Assembly (NCBI RefSeq): GCF_000238355.1
Contig: NZ_AHCA01000001.1
Location: forward strand, 434,001-498,000
Length of the DNA stretch: 64,000 nt
Direction of reading: 5' to 3'
Source of the DNA: Pseudoalteromonas haloplanktis ATCC 14393
Lineage (GTDB): Bacteria; Pseudomonadota; Gammaproteobacteria; Enterobacterales; Alteromonadaceae
Position numbers and translations under genes: made by a program. Under the pieces are notes generated by a model that saw only the letters and a list, made by a program, of their open reading frames with translations, was not told the DNA's origin and did no database searches. Below, piece after piece: positions 15,837 through 25,882 of this stretch (positions within the stretch are counted from its first letter, which is position 1; each line of letters opens with the position of its first letter).

Positions 15837-16724
15837 CTACTTTTTTAAACTCAGTGTGCCTGTTCTTCGTTTTGCAGTTGCACGAGGTTTATTAAAAGAC
15901 TTATTGGCTTTAGATGGCTGTTGCGACTGTGCTTTTTCAACATACTTTTGAAAATCCCGTTTTTTAACATCGGCTGTGGCTTGCTTATTTTCATCTATCG
16001 AACGTTCTTCGGTTTTACCCGAATCCGCAATTGAGTCATTAATTTGTGCCATTTCTTGCTCAGTTAAATGGCGCCACTGCCCTACTTTTAAGCCTTTTAG
16101 CGTCACATTCATAATACGCGTGCGCTTTAGCGTAACCACTTCATAACCTAAGTATTCACACATTCTACGAATTTGGCGATTCAAGCCTTGGGTCAAAATA
16201 ATAGTGAACTCTTTAGCGCCAGTTTGCGTGACTTTGCACTTTTTAGTCACAGTATCAAGAATGGGGATCCCGCCCGCCATTTTATTTACAAACTGGCGAT
16301 TGAGTGGTTTATCAACGGTCACAACATATTCTTTTTCGTGATTATTACCAGCACGAAGGATTTTATTAACGATGTCGCCTTCGTTAGTTAAAAATATCAG
16401 CCCTTCAGAGGGGCGATCTAAGCGGCCAATGGGGAAAATTCGATCAGGGTAGTTAACGGCTTTGACAATATTACTTTGAATTTTACGCTCGGTAGTACAG
16501 GTTATACCCACCGGTTTGTTATAAGCAATGTACACACGTTTTGGCACTTGTTTAAGTGGTTTTCCATCAACAAGCACAACATCGCTAGCGGCGACTTTCA
16601 CACCCATTTCAGGGCGTTTGCCATTAACAGTAACACGACCATCTTCAATATACTTATCAGCTTCACGTCGAGAGCAAAAACCAGTGTCACTAATAAATTT
16701 ATTTAATCGTTTTAAATCTGTCAT
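15837..16724 (-). CDS. rluF: 23S rRNA pseudouridine synthase RluF
   Basis: RsuA/RluB/RluF-type enzyme of 295 aa that converts U2604 of 23S rRNA (and in E. coli U35 of tRNA-Tyr). An S4 RNA-binding domain ([21 protein letters not shown], residues 6-65) precedes the catalytic domain with D103 in [10 protein letters not shown] and the motif [18 protein letters not shown]. That last motif is typical of RluF. The tail after residue 230 is basic and low in complexity, and longer than needed. The ATG at 16724 is chosen over a TTG two codons earlier. Confidence 0.92.
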   Translation of the reverse strand: MTDLKRLNKFISDTGFCSRREADKYIEDGRVTVNGKRPEMGVKVAASDVVLVDGKPLKQVPKRVYIAYNKPVGITCTTERKIQSNIVKAVNYPDRIFPIGRLDRPSEGLIFLTNEGDIVNKILRAGNNHEKEYVVTVDKPLNRQFVNKMAGGIPILDTVTKKCKVTQTGAKEFTIILTQGLNRQIRRMCEYLGYEVVTLKRTRIMNVTLKGLKVGQWRHLTEQEMAQINDSIADSGKTEERSIDENKQATADVKKRDFQKYVEKAQSQQPSKANKSFNKPRATAKRRTGTLSLKK

Positions 16725-16785
16725 GGCCAATTCATCTTAATTTTAAAGGCCCGTATTGTAAACCAGCACTGAATATTTTGCGCGG

Positions 16786-17859
16786 TTAATTTATGTTTTG
16801 TAGAGTATCTTTGCGTAATTGGGCAACATCAAACCGATAGCTACTTTGATTTGTTTCTAATAGGGAAAGTTGTTTGAAGTCTAGAAAAGACCAATCAGTA
16901 ATATCAATTAAATAATCATACTGATTAATGTTGTCTTGCGTGATCACCGCTAAATCTATCTCTATCTTGGTATTATTTTGCCAAAACAAATGCCCATTAT
17001 GGTGATCAACCAAAGTGGTGAGCGCCCATCCTCCCATTAAATAATGCCCCCCCACACTGGCTGTCAGCTTTTTTTGTTTGATTAGCAGTATGTTATCCCG
17101 AAGCCAATCAAATCCACCAATTAAAAAAGGCTGTTTACGCTCTTTTATTGCCGTAAATGCACCTAATGCCATCAAATCTGACGCTGTCCAAATCACATTG
17201 ATATTGGGGTAGCGTTGTATTAATTTTTCAGTCTTGGTCATGGCTTCCATTTTTGACCAATTTGCATAAACGATTTGATTAAGCTTTAAATTATACTGGG
17301 TTAAATAATCCATTAACCCGGCGCTTCGACTATCCGATTCAGAGCCATAATGACCATTAATAGCCACCACATGAGGCGTTAACGCTTGCTGATGTGCTTT
17401 TGATATTAGCGCCTTAGCTAATAATTTACCCGCCTTAAAGTTATCGTGATAAATTTCACCTAGCCAATTTTTATAAATTTGTTGTGGCTCCCCTATCGCT
17501 GCTTTTTCTGCTGCGGCAATTGTTTGCTCTAAAGTAATAAACTTGACGCCAAACTCTTCTAATAATGACATAGATTGCTCAGCGCCTGCGGGGTAGTTTA
17601 ACAACACCACATAATCAGGCGTAGCGCGGTATTTTAAATATTTTTTCAGTTCAGCCAATTGTATATAGCGGTTTCCTTCGCCATAAATTACATCAAGCTT
17701 TACATTGTGCTGCGCCGCGGCTACCGCCATAATTTTTTGTACTTTTGTCCAAAAAGGCTCACCTTCTACTGACGGGTTCACAAATAAAATAGAGATTGCC
17801 GCAGCCCCCTTGGCTGCGGCACTAAATACAAATACTAAAATGACTAATAAATACTTCAT
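16786..17859 (-). CDS. Periplasmic sugar-binding-type protein, orphan
   Basis: A 357-aa secreted protein (signal peptide about residues 1-21, ending KGAAA) of the Peripla_BP_1/4 class I substrate-binding family, as in ribose-, AI-2- and TorT-type proteins. Features: SILFVNPSVEGEPFWTKVQKIM at the N-lobe, then INGHYGSESDSRSAGLMDYL and VIWTASDLMALGAFTAIKE, which are the canonical hinge and ligand regions. The ATG has AAGGTGA upstream. No ABC ATPase, permease or sensor kinase is adjacent; the neighbour is DUF418. It may feed a distant transporter or a periplasmic sensor such as a GGDEF or kinase protein. Ligand unknown. Confidence 0.82.
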   Translation of the reverse strand: MKYLLVILVFVFSAAAKGAAAISILFVNPSVEGEPFWTKVQKIMAVAAAQHNVKLDVIYGEGNRYIQLAELKKYLKYRATPDYVVLLNYPAGAEQSMSLLEEFGVKFITLEQTIAAAEKAAIGEPQQIYKNWLGEIYHDNFKAGKLLAKALISKAHQQALTPHVVAINGHYGSESDSRSAGLMDYLTQYNLKLNQIVYANWSKMEAMTKTEKLIQRYPNINVIWTASDLMALGAFTAIKERKQPFLIGGFDWLRDNILLIKQKKLTASVGGHYLMGGWALTTLVDHHNGHLFWQNNTKIEIDLAVITQDNINQYDYLIDITDWSFLDFKQLSLLETNQSSYRFDVAQLRKDTLQNIN

Positions 17860-17904
17860 AAAATCACCTTACAGACTGTCTATCCTTAGCATAGTCTAGA
17901 AAGG

Positions 17905-18984
17905 TTAACTTGACAGTTTTCTCCACACAACTTCGAGCGGCCCACGTTTAAAAAAGTGACTATAAAACTGACAAGCGACAAATTGGAGTATGGCAATAAA
18001 GGTAACCAACAAAAAATAATCTATGCGATTAAACGTTAAAGTCCAATCTGGATAAAGTACTTTAAACAAGGTGAATAAGATGAGTGTTTGTGTTATGTAA
18101 ACAGAAAGTGATAAGCGACCTAAGCGCTGAAAGCCCGAGTAAAATAAGCATCCTTGTGAGTACTCTTTTACGACAAGGTGTATAACCAACAAGGCAACAA
18201 ACAATGCAGCAAGCCAATTTATAGGCTCTTTTAACGCATAAGATAAGGGGGAATGTAAATACTCTAATACAATTCTAAATCCAGTGAAAACTAATGCAGC
18301 AATGCATACATACTTTACATACTGCTTTGGTAGACCACTTTTAAAGACTGCATTTTTGTATGCGTAGATACCAATCAACATTAAACCGGCACTCATCCAT
18401 AAAGTAATGAGCGGCACGACAATGAGCATGATAAAAAATACCAACGCATTTGTGCTCATTATTGCTAACCAACTTGAATAAGTGTCTTGATAGGTTTGTA
18501 TAAATTCATTGTCTGCTCGTGTTATTATGTGATTAGGCTCAACTAATAACAACAAGAACGACACGCATGAACCTATGACTAAAAACTGCCCCCCTCTTTT
18601 CAAAATAAAGGCATCGTCATGGTTTAGGTATTTACACACTAACCAGCCTGAGCATGCATAAATAAATAAAATATCACCTGCCCATAAAAAAAAACCATGT
18701 AATAAACCAATATAAGCTAATACTTTTAAGCGCTTCTTGAGTACCACTATATCTTGATAGTGCTGCCATTGAATATATAACGCAGCACCAAACAACAAAC
18801 AAAATAAAGTTCTAAATCGCCCATCTATAAAAATCAGATTCGCTATTTGTAATAGGTGATCTGAAAACGGGGGAAATTGCGCGGGCACATAACCATATTC
18901 GAATAGCCCAAAGGTATACACATTCATGTACATCAAGCCCAATACAGCTATGCCACGAATGACATCCATGTTGTTATTTCGCAT
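17905..18984 (-). CDS. DUF418 (YeiB-like) integral membrane protein
   Basis: A 359-aa polytopic membrane protein. The N-terminus MDVIRGIAVLGLMYMNVYTFG and the segments RFRTLFCLLFGAALYIQ, LGRLSLSVYITQTLILFTLF and FKRGPLEVVWRKL near the C-terminus are the DUF418 signature, related to heparan-acetylase/acyltransferase-3-like proteins. Ten or so membrane helices. Function not established. It lies between the orphan binding protein and an EAL-HDOD gene on the same strand with gaps of 45 and 9 nt, so at least the latter pair could be co-transcribed. Confidence 0.88.
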   Translation of the reverse strand: MRNNNMDVIRGIAVLGLMYMNVYTFGLFEYGYVPAQFPPFSDHLLQIANLIFIDGRFRTLFCLLFGAALYIQWQHYQDIVVLKKRLKVLAYIGLLHGFFLWAGDILFIYACSGWLVCKYLNHDDAFILKRGGQFLVIGSCVSFLLLLVEPNHIITRADNEFIQTYQDTYSSWLAIMSTNALVFFIMLIVVPLITLWMSAGLMLIGIYAYKNAVFKSGLPKQYVKYVCIAALVFTGFRIVLEYLHSPLSYALKEPINWLAALFVALLVIHLVVKEYSQGCLFYSGFQRLGRLSLSVYITQTLILFTLFKVLYPDWTLTFNRIDYFLLVTFIAILQFVACQFYSHFFKRGPLEVVWRKLSS

Positions 18985-18993
18985 TACTTTTCA

Positions 18994-20205
18994 CTAATCG
19001 TATTTATGAGTATTGGACCAGTTTAACGCACTTTCGTAGAGCTTAGGTAATCCTTCACTGGATATATTTAACAAAACAACCGCTTTTTCAAGCGCCCACC
19101 AGCTCCCAGTTTCATAGGCTTTGACTGTTGCTAAAATATAATACAGCGTATTTTTTTCTGCCATCAGGGCCGATTTTATGGGCTCAGGAAATGGGAGCTT
19201 CTCTAATAACTGTTCCATTGGTCTATCTAAAATGGCATCTAATAGTGAAAACAATCCCGTTAAGAAAGCACTGTCTGACTGAGAAGGCGCAACTTTCTGT
19301 GCAATCAATTCACAAAACCGAGCCCTAATAATGCATAGTTTAACCAACTCCGAAGGTTTTGATTGAGTCATATGGGCTGTAATTATGAGACTTACAAACT
19401 TTCTAATATGATCGTGCCCTAAGTACACCAACGCCTGCTTAATCGATGCTATTTCTTTTTGTACTGGAAATACACCACTATTTATTAATCTTAGTAACTT
19501 AAACGCCAGCGCCGTATCTAGCTGAAAAAGCGCCGCAATAGTATTAATGTTAGGGTTTTCTTTCATCGCCTGCGCGTAAATAGATAGTGCAAGCGTGTAA
19601 TTCATATCAATATCTTTTTGCTCAACTACTACAGGTTTTGCAAAAAAATAACCTTGAAAATAATCAAAGCCCATCGCATGCGCTAACGCAAACTCTTCAC
19701 CGGTTTCAATTTTTTCAGCAAGTAATCTAATTTTTTTATATTTACTTAAATGTTTAATGACGCCACTGATTGTTTCTAGTGGCGTAATTCGAATATCAAA
19801 TTTGATTAATTTGACAAACTTAAGAAAGCGATCCCAGCGAGGCTCATAGATAAAATCATCAAGTGCTAAGGTATACCTTTTATGAAACAACTCACGACAT
19901 AGCTGATAGTTCTCTTCTGTGGGCTCAATGGATTCCAGTAGCTCAAGAACAACATCACTGTTTGGTAAAAAAGTACATAGATCCATTTTTAATGAGTCAG
20001 GTCCTATGTTAATTAACGCTTTCTTACCAGACGTGATATGACGAGTACCAAAATTAAGCTGATTTTCCATTATCAACTTTGCCGTAGCAACACTTTCATC
20101 GATATTTGGAAAATGATTATTGGTACTATTACGAAACAATAATTCGTAGGCAACAACATGCTGGCGACGATTAAAAATTGCTTGGCGCGCAACAAATACT
20201 TGCAC
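18994..20205 (-). CDS. EAL-HDOD signalling protein (YuxH-like)
   Basis: A 403-aa protein of the YuxH family: an N-terminal EAL domain (residues 1-195) and a C-terminal HDOD domain (about 200-390, IAALFQLDTALAFKLLRLINSG). The EAL part starts FVARQAIFNRRQHVVAYELLFRN and keeps FDYFQGYFFAKP, but LALDDFIYEPRW replaces the DDFGTG loop that binds metal, so phosphodiesterase activity is unlikely. It may bind c-di-GMP or act by protein contacts. It lies upstream of DUF418 and 117 bp downstream of the glycogen operon's last gene, on the same strand. Confidence 0.9.
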   Translation of the reverse strand: MQVFVARQAIFNRRQHVVAYELLFRNSTNNHFPNIDESVATAKLIMENQLNFGTRHITSGKKALINIGPDSLKMDLCTFLPNSDVVLELLESIEPTEENYQLCRELFHKRYTLALDDFIYEPRWDRFLKFVKLIKFDIRITPLETISGVIKHLSKYKKIRLLAEKIETGEEFALAHAMGFDYFQGYFFAKPVVVEQKDIDMNYTLALSIYAQAMKENPNINTIAALFQLDTALAFKLLRLINSGVFPVQKEIASIKQALVYLGHDHIRKFVSLIITAHMTQSKPSELVKLCIIRARFCELIAQKVAPSQSDSAFLTGLFSLLDAILDRPMEQLLEKLPFPEPIKSALMAEKNTLYYILATVKAYETGSWWALEKAVVLLNISSEGLPKLYESALNWSNTHKYD

Positions 20206-20322
20206 TTATCCACCTCAAACTTAATGACTTGATAATTGTCAACACGACAAAACCAATACTAAGTAATTAAATTATAATGTTATTGCAATCCATTATAGCT
20301 AGTAAGGTGATAAATAGCAGTA

Positions 20323-21864
20323 TTAAATATAAAGTTTACCTATGTAGTCTTTTGCAATTTGAGACCAAGTAAAACGCGCCGCCGCTGCATTTTTCACAAT
20401 TTCAGCCCATTGCTCTGGCTGTTTAGATTTCATTGTTAAAGCGGCTTCAAAACAGCTGATCAGCGCTTGGCTTTGTGTTTGTAAAGAATCACCACTAAAA
20501 CTAAAACCATTTTCAAGATGAGAGATAGTATCGTTTAAGCCACCCACTTGATGCACTAAACAAGGTTGTCCTGCCCGCATAGCTAACATTTGGCTTATGC
20601 CACAGGGTTCAAAGGAGCTTGGCATTAAAAATAAATCGCCGATTTCGTACAACAACTCACCTATGTTATGTCCATAACCTTTTAAAAATAATAAATTGCT
20701 ATTACGTGCCATTGCAGCTGTCATTATGTGTTCGAGTCTTGCATCACCGGATCCTAAAATAATCATCCGCCCTTGTTGCTCAGATAACATCTCACACAGC
20801 TCATCTAACACTTGCTGACTTTTAAACGGTTGACGCAGCAACAAGACTTTTTGGTCCGTGAGGCGCCCCACACTTGTTACTAAAGGACCTGTAACGGGTT
20901 GATTAATAAACTGCAACAGTCGTTGATGAGCAATATAGAAGCTACTTTGTAATTGGGCTTCTTTTGCTATCCAAACAAATAAAGCGCGCTCTATCTCACT
21001 ATAAAGATCAGCTAACTGGTTAGTAGAAGGCTCAATGTGCATGTTATATTCACAGCCATTGAGTATGCCAACCACTTTATTATTTCGCTGGGCATTTTGT
21101 AAATCGTGCTCTAAACCTTCCCCTCCAAAGAAACCATTTTCTGGTTCACTTGGTAATAACACTTCACTGGCGTAAGTGGGTGAAACCAAATGTACTTTAT
21201 CAGCGAGATTAATCGCACTGCGCATCGGATTAAAACAGTGCGGGTAACGCGGATCACACAGTAATTCACCATTATAACTAAGCGAAGGAAACCATGCCTC
21301 TAAGCTCGACTCATCACCTTTAAACGGCCTAATTCCTTGCAAGGCAATATTGTGCACTGTATAAACAGTACGTAAAGAAGAAAAAGAGACAAAACGACGG
21401 TCAAACTTTAATAGCACAGCCACACATGCACTATGCCAATCATGTAAATGCAATACATCAGGGCGACCTATCACACCTTGTAACAACGCTTCACATACGC
21501 TTGCATTAAATAAGGCAAACTTAGTCGCATCGGTTGAAAATGGTTTATCTCCATTATCATTACAATATACAGCACCATTGTGTTGACTAAACAATGAATG
21601 GGACAGCACAATTTGTCTAACTTGTTGCTGTCCTACATGTAATTGCCATACTTGGACAACATGAATACACCCTGCAAAAGGGACTTCTACAGTACCCAAT
21701 TGAGTCCGCTCTAACGTGCTAAAACCATAATCAGGAATTACTACATCTACAGTTAAACCCTGCTCTGCTAGTGCGTTTGGGCAATCCCTGAGGACATCGG
21801 CAACACCACCGACTTTGGCATTTGGTAAAGCGTCATTTTCGGCCGCAACCATTAATACATGCAT
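20323..21864 (-). CDS. glgA: Glycogen synthase
   Basis: GT5 family ADP-glucose:glucan glucosyltransferase of 513 aa, somewhat longer than the E. coli enzyme (477). The N-terminal ADP-glucose motif reads NAKVGGVADVL (KxGGx, Val in place of Leu). HDWHSACVAVLLK and YTVHNIALQGI lie near 145-180. The C-terminal catalytic block is SSFEPCGISQMLAMRAGQPCLVHQVGGLNDT. The middle region is divergent: GRLTDQKVLLLR replaces GRLTxQKGxDLL. Last gene of the glycogen operon, but separated from glgC by 180 bp containing a mobile-like repeat, so its expression may differ from the rest. Confidence 0.94.
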   Translation of the reverse strand: MHVLMVAAENDALPNAKVGGVADVLRDCPNALAEQGLTVDVVIPDYGFSTLERTQLGTVEVPFAGCIHVVQVWQLHVGQQQVRQIVLSHSLFSQHNGAVYCNDNGDKPFSTDATKFALFNASVCEALLQGVIGRPDVLHLHDWHSACVAVLLKFDRRFVSFSSLRTVYTVHNIALQGIRPFKGDESSLEAWFPSLSYNGELLCDPRYPHCFNPMRSAINLADKVHLVSPTYASEVLLPSEPENGFFGGEGLEHDLQNAQRNNKVVGILNGCEYNMHIEPSTNQLADLYSEIERALFVWIAKEAQLQSSFYIAHQRLLQFINQPVTGPLVTSVGRLTDQKVLLLRQPFKSQQVLDELCEMLSEQQGRMIILGSGDARLEHIMTAAMARNSNLLFLKGYGHNIGELLYEIGDLFLMPSSFEPCGISQMLAMRAGQPCLVHQVGGLNDTISHLENGFSFSGDSLQTQSQALISCFEAALTMKSKQPEQWAEIVKNAAAARFTWSQIAKDYIGKLYI

Positions 21865-21888
21865 CTTTTTCTAATTTCCTACTACTTG

Positions 21889-22037
21889 TATACCCAAACC
21901 AAGCCCTTGAGCATTTCACAGCGACTACTCTCATCACTGTTACTTCTTAAAAGAGGCAACTATTTATCCAAAGTAACGCCTTGATATTAAGCCCCTGTGA
22001 AACGCTGAATTCTGCATCGTGAGGTGGCTTGGGTATA
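21889..22037. repeat. 149-bp nested inverted repeat inside the glg operon (MITE-like)
   Basis: Fills nearly the whole glgC-glgA gap. Outer ends TATACCCAA and TTGGGTATA are perfect complements; CCAAGCC/GGTGGC continue with a shift. The next tier AGCATTTCACAG (21910-21921) pairs with CTGTGAAACGCT (21995-22006) with one mismatch, and an inner GTTACTT pairs with AAGTAAC. The layered palindrome without coding capacity is typical of miniature inverted-repeat elements or large REP units of Alteromonadales. Target duplication is not evident. In RNA it would fold into a long stem in the operon transcript. Confidence 0.75.
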
Positions 22038-22044
22038 TGTCTTT

Positions 22045-23346
22045 TTAAGCTAATTGTTTACTCTCACGTTCAAGACGCTCAAGCTTTTTTGACAGTTCAG
22101 TAAGCATTTCACGCGTTACTAATACGATGCCTTTTTTAGAGACCCTAAAGCCATTTTCTTCATCGGCTTTACGATCAAAACCTATTTCAACCCCCGCTGG
22201 CACTTCACATCCGCGGTCAATAATAGCACGGCGAATACGACAATTTCGTTGGATGATCGCCCCTGGTAATATCACAGACTCTTCAATAACACAGTATGAG
22301 CGAATATGTACATTAGAAAACAGCAACGATTTTCGAACCACTGAGCCTGATATAATACAGCCACCCGAAACTGTTGAGTCAACAGCCATGCCACGTCTGT
22401 CGTCATTATCAAAAATAAATTTTGCAGGTGGTAGCTGTTCTTGATAAGTCCAAATTGGCCAGGTTGGATCGTATAAGTCTAACTGCGGCTCTGGCATTAC
22501 CAGTTCCATATTTGCTTCCCAAAATGAATCAAGGGTGCCAACATCACGCCAATAAGGCTGGCCTTCGTGGCCTGGATCACGAAATGGGAAAGCAAATACA
22601 TTATGTTCTTCGATTATAGCCGGAATGATATCGTGGCCAAAATCTCGCCCTGAACCTTCATTCTCAGCATCTTTTTTCAACTGCTCAAATAAAAATTCAG
22701 TATTAAACACATAATTACCCATAGAGGCTAAGCATGTACCAGGTTTACCTGGAATAGAACTAGGCATTTTCGGTTTTTCGTCAAAACGTTTTACACGCTT
22801 TTCTTCATCTACGGTCATTACACCAAAAGTATCTGCGGCCTCTTCACATGGAACTTCAATACAACATACCGTCATATCTGCTCCCGTTTCTACATGTTTT
22901 GCTAATAACGCACCGTAATCCATACGATAAACATGATCACCTGATAAAATCATCACATACTTTGGTAATTCATGACGGATAATATCCATGTTTTGAAAGA
23001 CCGCATCGGCAGTTCCGCAATACCACTCATCGCCATAGCGTTGTGATGCAGGTAAAATTTCAACTGATTCACCCAGCTCTTTTTTAAAGTGGCCCCAAGC
23101 GCGATTAACGTGGCGAATTAACGAATGCGACTTATACTGAGTGGCGATCCCAACACGGCGAATACCTGAATTAATACAGTTTGATAGCGGAAAATCGATA
23201 ATACGATGTTTACCACCAAAATAAACCGCAGGTTTTGCCCGCCAGTTGGTTAACTCATGTAACCGTGAACCACGGCCTCCCGCTAAGATCAATGCATAGG
23301 TTTCTCGTGTAAGACTACTTATGTAGCGATTTGCATAACTTGGCAT
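22045..23346 (-). CDS. glgC: Glucose-1-phosphate adenylyltransferase
   Basis: ADP-glucose pyrophosphorylase of 433 aa, the committed and regulated step of glycogen synthesis. The nucleotide loop [23 protein letters not shown] is at residue 17, then [25 protein letters not shown], the sugar-phosphate and catalytic segment [15 protein letters not shown] near 130 and the C-terminal left-handed beta-helix ([20 protein letters not shown]). N-terminal allosteric-site residues resemble the enterobacterial type. Stop lies 7 nt from the repeat element; start is 13 nt after glgP. Confidence 0.97.
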   Translation of the reverse strand: MPSYANRYISSLTRETYALILAGGRGSRLHELTNWRAKPAVYFGGKHRIIDFPLSNCINSGIRRVGIATQYKSHSLIRHVNRAWGHFKKELGESVEILPASQRYGDEWYCGTADAVFQNMDIIRHELPKYVMILSGDHVYRMDYGALLAKHVETGADMTVCCIEVPCEEAADTFGVMTVDEEKRVKRFDEKPKMPSSIPGKPGTCLASMGNYVFNTEFLFEQLKKDAENEGSGRDFGHDIIPAIIEEHNVFAFPFRDPGHEGQPYWRDVGTLDSFWEANMELVMPEPQLDLYDPTWPIWTYQEQLPPAKFIFDNDDRRGMAVDSTVSGGCIISGSVVRKSLLFSNVHIRSYCVIEESVILPGAIIQRNCRIRRAIIDRGCEVPAGVEIGFDRKADEENGFRVSKKGIVLVTREMLTELSKKLERLERESKQLA

Positions 23347-23359
23347 AATTATCTCCGTA

Positions 23360-25882
23360 TTAATCTGTGCTATTAGTGGCTGTGTCGGCCATTTTAGATG
23401 TTGTTAATGCTTGTAAATGCCAAATATCATCGCTGTATTGGCCAATCGTTCTGTCACTTGAAAAAACGCCACTGGCAGCAGTATTTAAAATACTCATTTG
23501 CGTCCAGTGTTGTTGATCTTGGTAGGCACGCTCAACATTTCGTTGGGCTTGCACAAAACTGTCAAAATCATGGGCAACTAACCAAGGATCGTGAGGACTT
23601 TTGATTGCACCAATAATGTCGTCAAATAAACCGGGGTCAAATAAGCTAAAGTGACCACTTTCAAGTAGTTGCATTACGTTAAGTAAATCAGGGCTATTAT
23701 GAATAATATGCAGTGGGTTATAACTTTGCTTTATACCCTCAATCTGCTCTGCTTGTGCACCAAAAAGAAAGAAATTATCAGCACCTACGGCATCACGAAT
23801 TTCTATATTCGCCCCATCTAGAGTGCCAATGGTCAGCGCACCATTCATCATAAATTTCATATTACCTGTGCCTGACGCTTCTTTACCAGCAGTCGAAATT
23901 TGTTCTGACAAGTCTGTTGCAGGGCAAATAGTTTCCATCGCTGTTACATTATAGTTTGGTAAAAACGCCACACGTAAATAAGGCTGCGCGAGAGGATCTT
24001 TATTAATCACATCAGCAACATTATTTATCAGTTTAATGATACGTTTTGCCATGTAATAACCTGGCGCTGCTTTACCGCCTAATAAAACACAGCGTGGCAC
24101 TAAGTTTTCGGTGTCGCCGCGGCGAATACGATCATATAAATGAATGATATGCAGTACATTTAATAACTGGCGTTTGTATTCATGAATACGCTTTACTTGT
24201 ACATCAAAGAGCATGCTAGTATCAAATTCAACCCCACACCTAGCTTTAACTAAATCAACTAGACGCTGTTTATTTTCAAGCTTAACTGCTTGCCATTGCT
24301 GATGAAAATTAACGTCATCGTAATAACGACGTAATTGGCTAATTTGGGCAAAATCGCCTACCCAATCTTGGCCTATTTTTTCACTAATCAGCTGAGTTAA
24401 CTTTGGATTACAATGTGCAAGCCAACGGCGCGGCGTGACGCCATTGGTTTTATTGTTGAATTTTTCCGGCCACAACTCATAAAAGGTTTTAAATAGACCT
24501 TCTTTAAGTAATTCAGTGTGTAAAGCAGCAACACCATTAACTGAAAAACTGCCCACAATAGCTAAATATGCCATTCTAACTTGCGGGTCTGGGCCTTCTT
24601 CGATTAATGACAAGGCTCGTTGTTTTGCAACATCTCCAGGCCACGCCAAAGCAACGTGAGCCAGAAAACGGGCGTTTATCTCGTAGATTATTTCTAGAAT
24701 ACGCGGCAATAAGCGTGAAAATAATGACACTGACCATTTTTCTAGAGCTTCAGGAAGTAATGTGTGATTAGTGTACGCCATTGTACTTGTGGTGATCTGC
24801 CATGCGCTATCCCAATCAAGATCATAATCATCAATCAATAAGCGCATTAACTCTGCAACCGCAATACTTGGGTGCGTGTCGTTCAGTTGAAAAACATGAT
24901 GTTGCGCAAAATCAGTAAAATCTTCGCCGTGCTGTGATACCCACGCATCAACGATATCTTGTAGACTCGCCGACGATAAAAAATACTGCTGCCTAAGCCT
25001 TAGCTCTTTACCATTTTCACTGCTGTCATTAGGGTAAAGCACCATCGTAATTTGTTCAGCTAGGTTTTTATGGGCAACCGCATCAGAGTAACTTCCAGCA
25101 TTAAACTGGCCTAAATCAAACTCATCAGTGGCTTCTGACTTCCAAAGTCTAAGAGTATTCACAATGTCATTTTTATAACCTGGGATCGGCACATCATAAG
25201 GGACAGCTAACACGTCTTCCGTATCTAACCATTGGCGATGAACTCGACCGTGTTTATCGGTATAACTTTCTACATGGCCGAAAAACTTAACACGCTTAGC
25301 TTGCTCTGGTGCGCTCAACTCCCAGGGATGTCCTTCACGTAACCAATTATCGGGCTGTTCAATTTGGTGACCATCTTCTATTGATTGGTTAAACATGCCA
25401 TATTCATAACGAATACCGTATCCAGTTACGGGTAATGCCAAGCTTGCACAGCTATCTAAAAAACAAGCTGCCAATCGTCCTAAACCACCATTACCTAGAC
25501 CAGCATCATGCTCAGCTTCAGCCACTCCTTCAATATGAGCACAATAGTTATTCAGTGCATGCTTGACCTGTGCATCTAAATCTAAATTTAAAATGGCATT
25601 ACCCAGAGCCCGCCCCATTAAAAACTCCAGCGATATATATGCTGCTTTGCGGCGTTTCTCACTGTGTATTTGTTGCTTAGTGGCGCGACAACGAGCCACT
25701 AATCGATCACGGATAGTTAACGCGAGTGCGTTATATAGATATAGTTGAGACTTGCCGACTTTATCGCGGCCAAGGGTATAGTAAAAATGGCGAGATAAAT
25801 CATCTTCAAGCGTACTTTCATCGATTAAAGGGGCATCTTGCCAGCTTTTTGCAATACATATTTGTTCACCGTTATTAGCCAT
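23360..25882 (-). CDS. glgP: Glycogen/maltodextrin phosphorylase
   Basis: GT35 phosphorylase of 840 aa that releases glucose-1-phosphate from alpha-1,4-glucan ends, using PLP. Signatures: [73 protein letters not shown] and [19 protein letters not shown]; the PLP lysine is in the last. Length fits the family (E. coli GlgP 815). Start overlaps the end of glgX by 8 nt. Encoded between glgX and glgC, so degradation and synthesis genes share one transcript. Confidence 0.97.
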   Translation of the reverse strand: MANNGEQICIAKSWQDAPLIDESTLEDDLSRHFYYTLGRDKVGKSQLYLYNALALTIRDRLVARCRATKQQIHSEKRRKAAYISLEFLMGRALGNAILNLDLDAQVKHALNNYCAHIEGVAEAEHDAGLGNGGLGRLAACFLDSCASLALPVTGYGIRYEYGMFNQSIEDGHQIEQPDNWLREGHPWELSAPEQAKRVKFFGHVESYTDKHGRVHRQWLDTEDVLAVPYDVPIPGYKNDIVNTLRLWKSEATDEFDLGQFNAGSYSDAVAHKNLAEQITMVLYPNDSSENGKELRLRQQYFLSSASLQDIVDAWVSQHGEDFTDFAQHHVFQLNDTHPSIAVAELMRLLIDDYDLDWDSAWQITTSTMAYTNHTLLPEALEKWSVSLFSRLLPRILEIIYEINARFLAHVALAWPGDVAKQRALSLIEEGPDPQVRMAYLAIVGSFSVNGVAALHTELLKEGLFKTFYELWPEKFNNKTNGVTPRRWLAHCNPKLTQLISEKIGQDWVGDFAQISQLRRYYDDVNFHQQWQAVKLENKQRLVDLVKARCGVEFDTSMLFDVQVKRIHEYKRQLLNVLHIIHLYDRIRRGDTENLVPRCVLLGGKAAPGYYMAKRIIKLINNVADVINKDPLAQPYLRVAFLPNYNVTAMETICPATDLSEQISTAGKEASGTGNMKFMMNGALTIGTLDGANIEIRDAVGADNFFLFGAQAEQIEGIKQSYNPLHIIHNSPDLLNVMQLLESGHFSLFDPGLFDDIIGAIKSPHDPWLVAHDFDSFVQAQRNVERAYQDQQHWTQMSILNTAASGVFSSDRTIGQYSDDIWHLQALTTSKMADTATNSTD

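Noticed and set aside
17865-17895. Short inverted repeat AGACT...AGTCT upstream of the orphan binding protein
   Set aside because: Arms of five bases in AT-rich DNA are expected by chance.
22127-22444. Plus-strand frame opposite glgC
   Set aside because: Fully inside the glgC coding region, low-complexity mirror of its codons.
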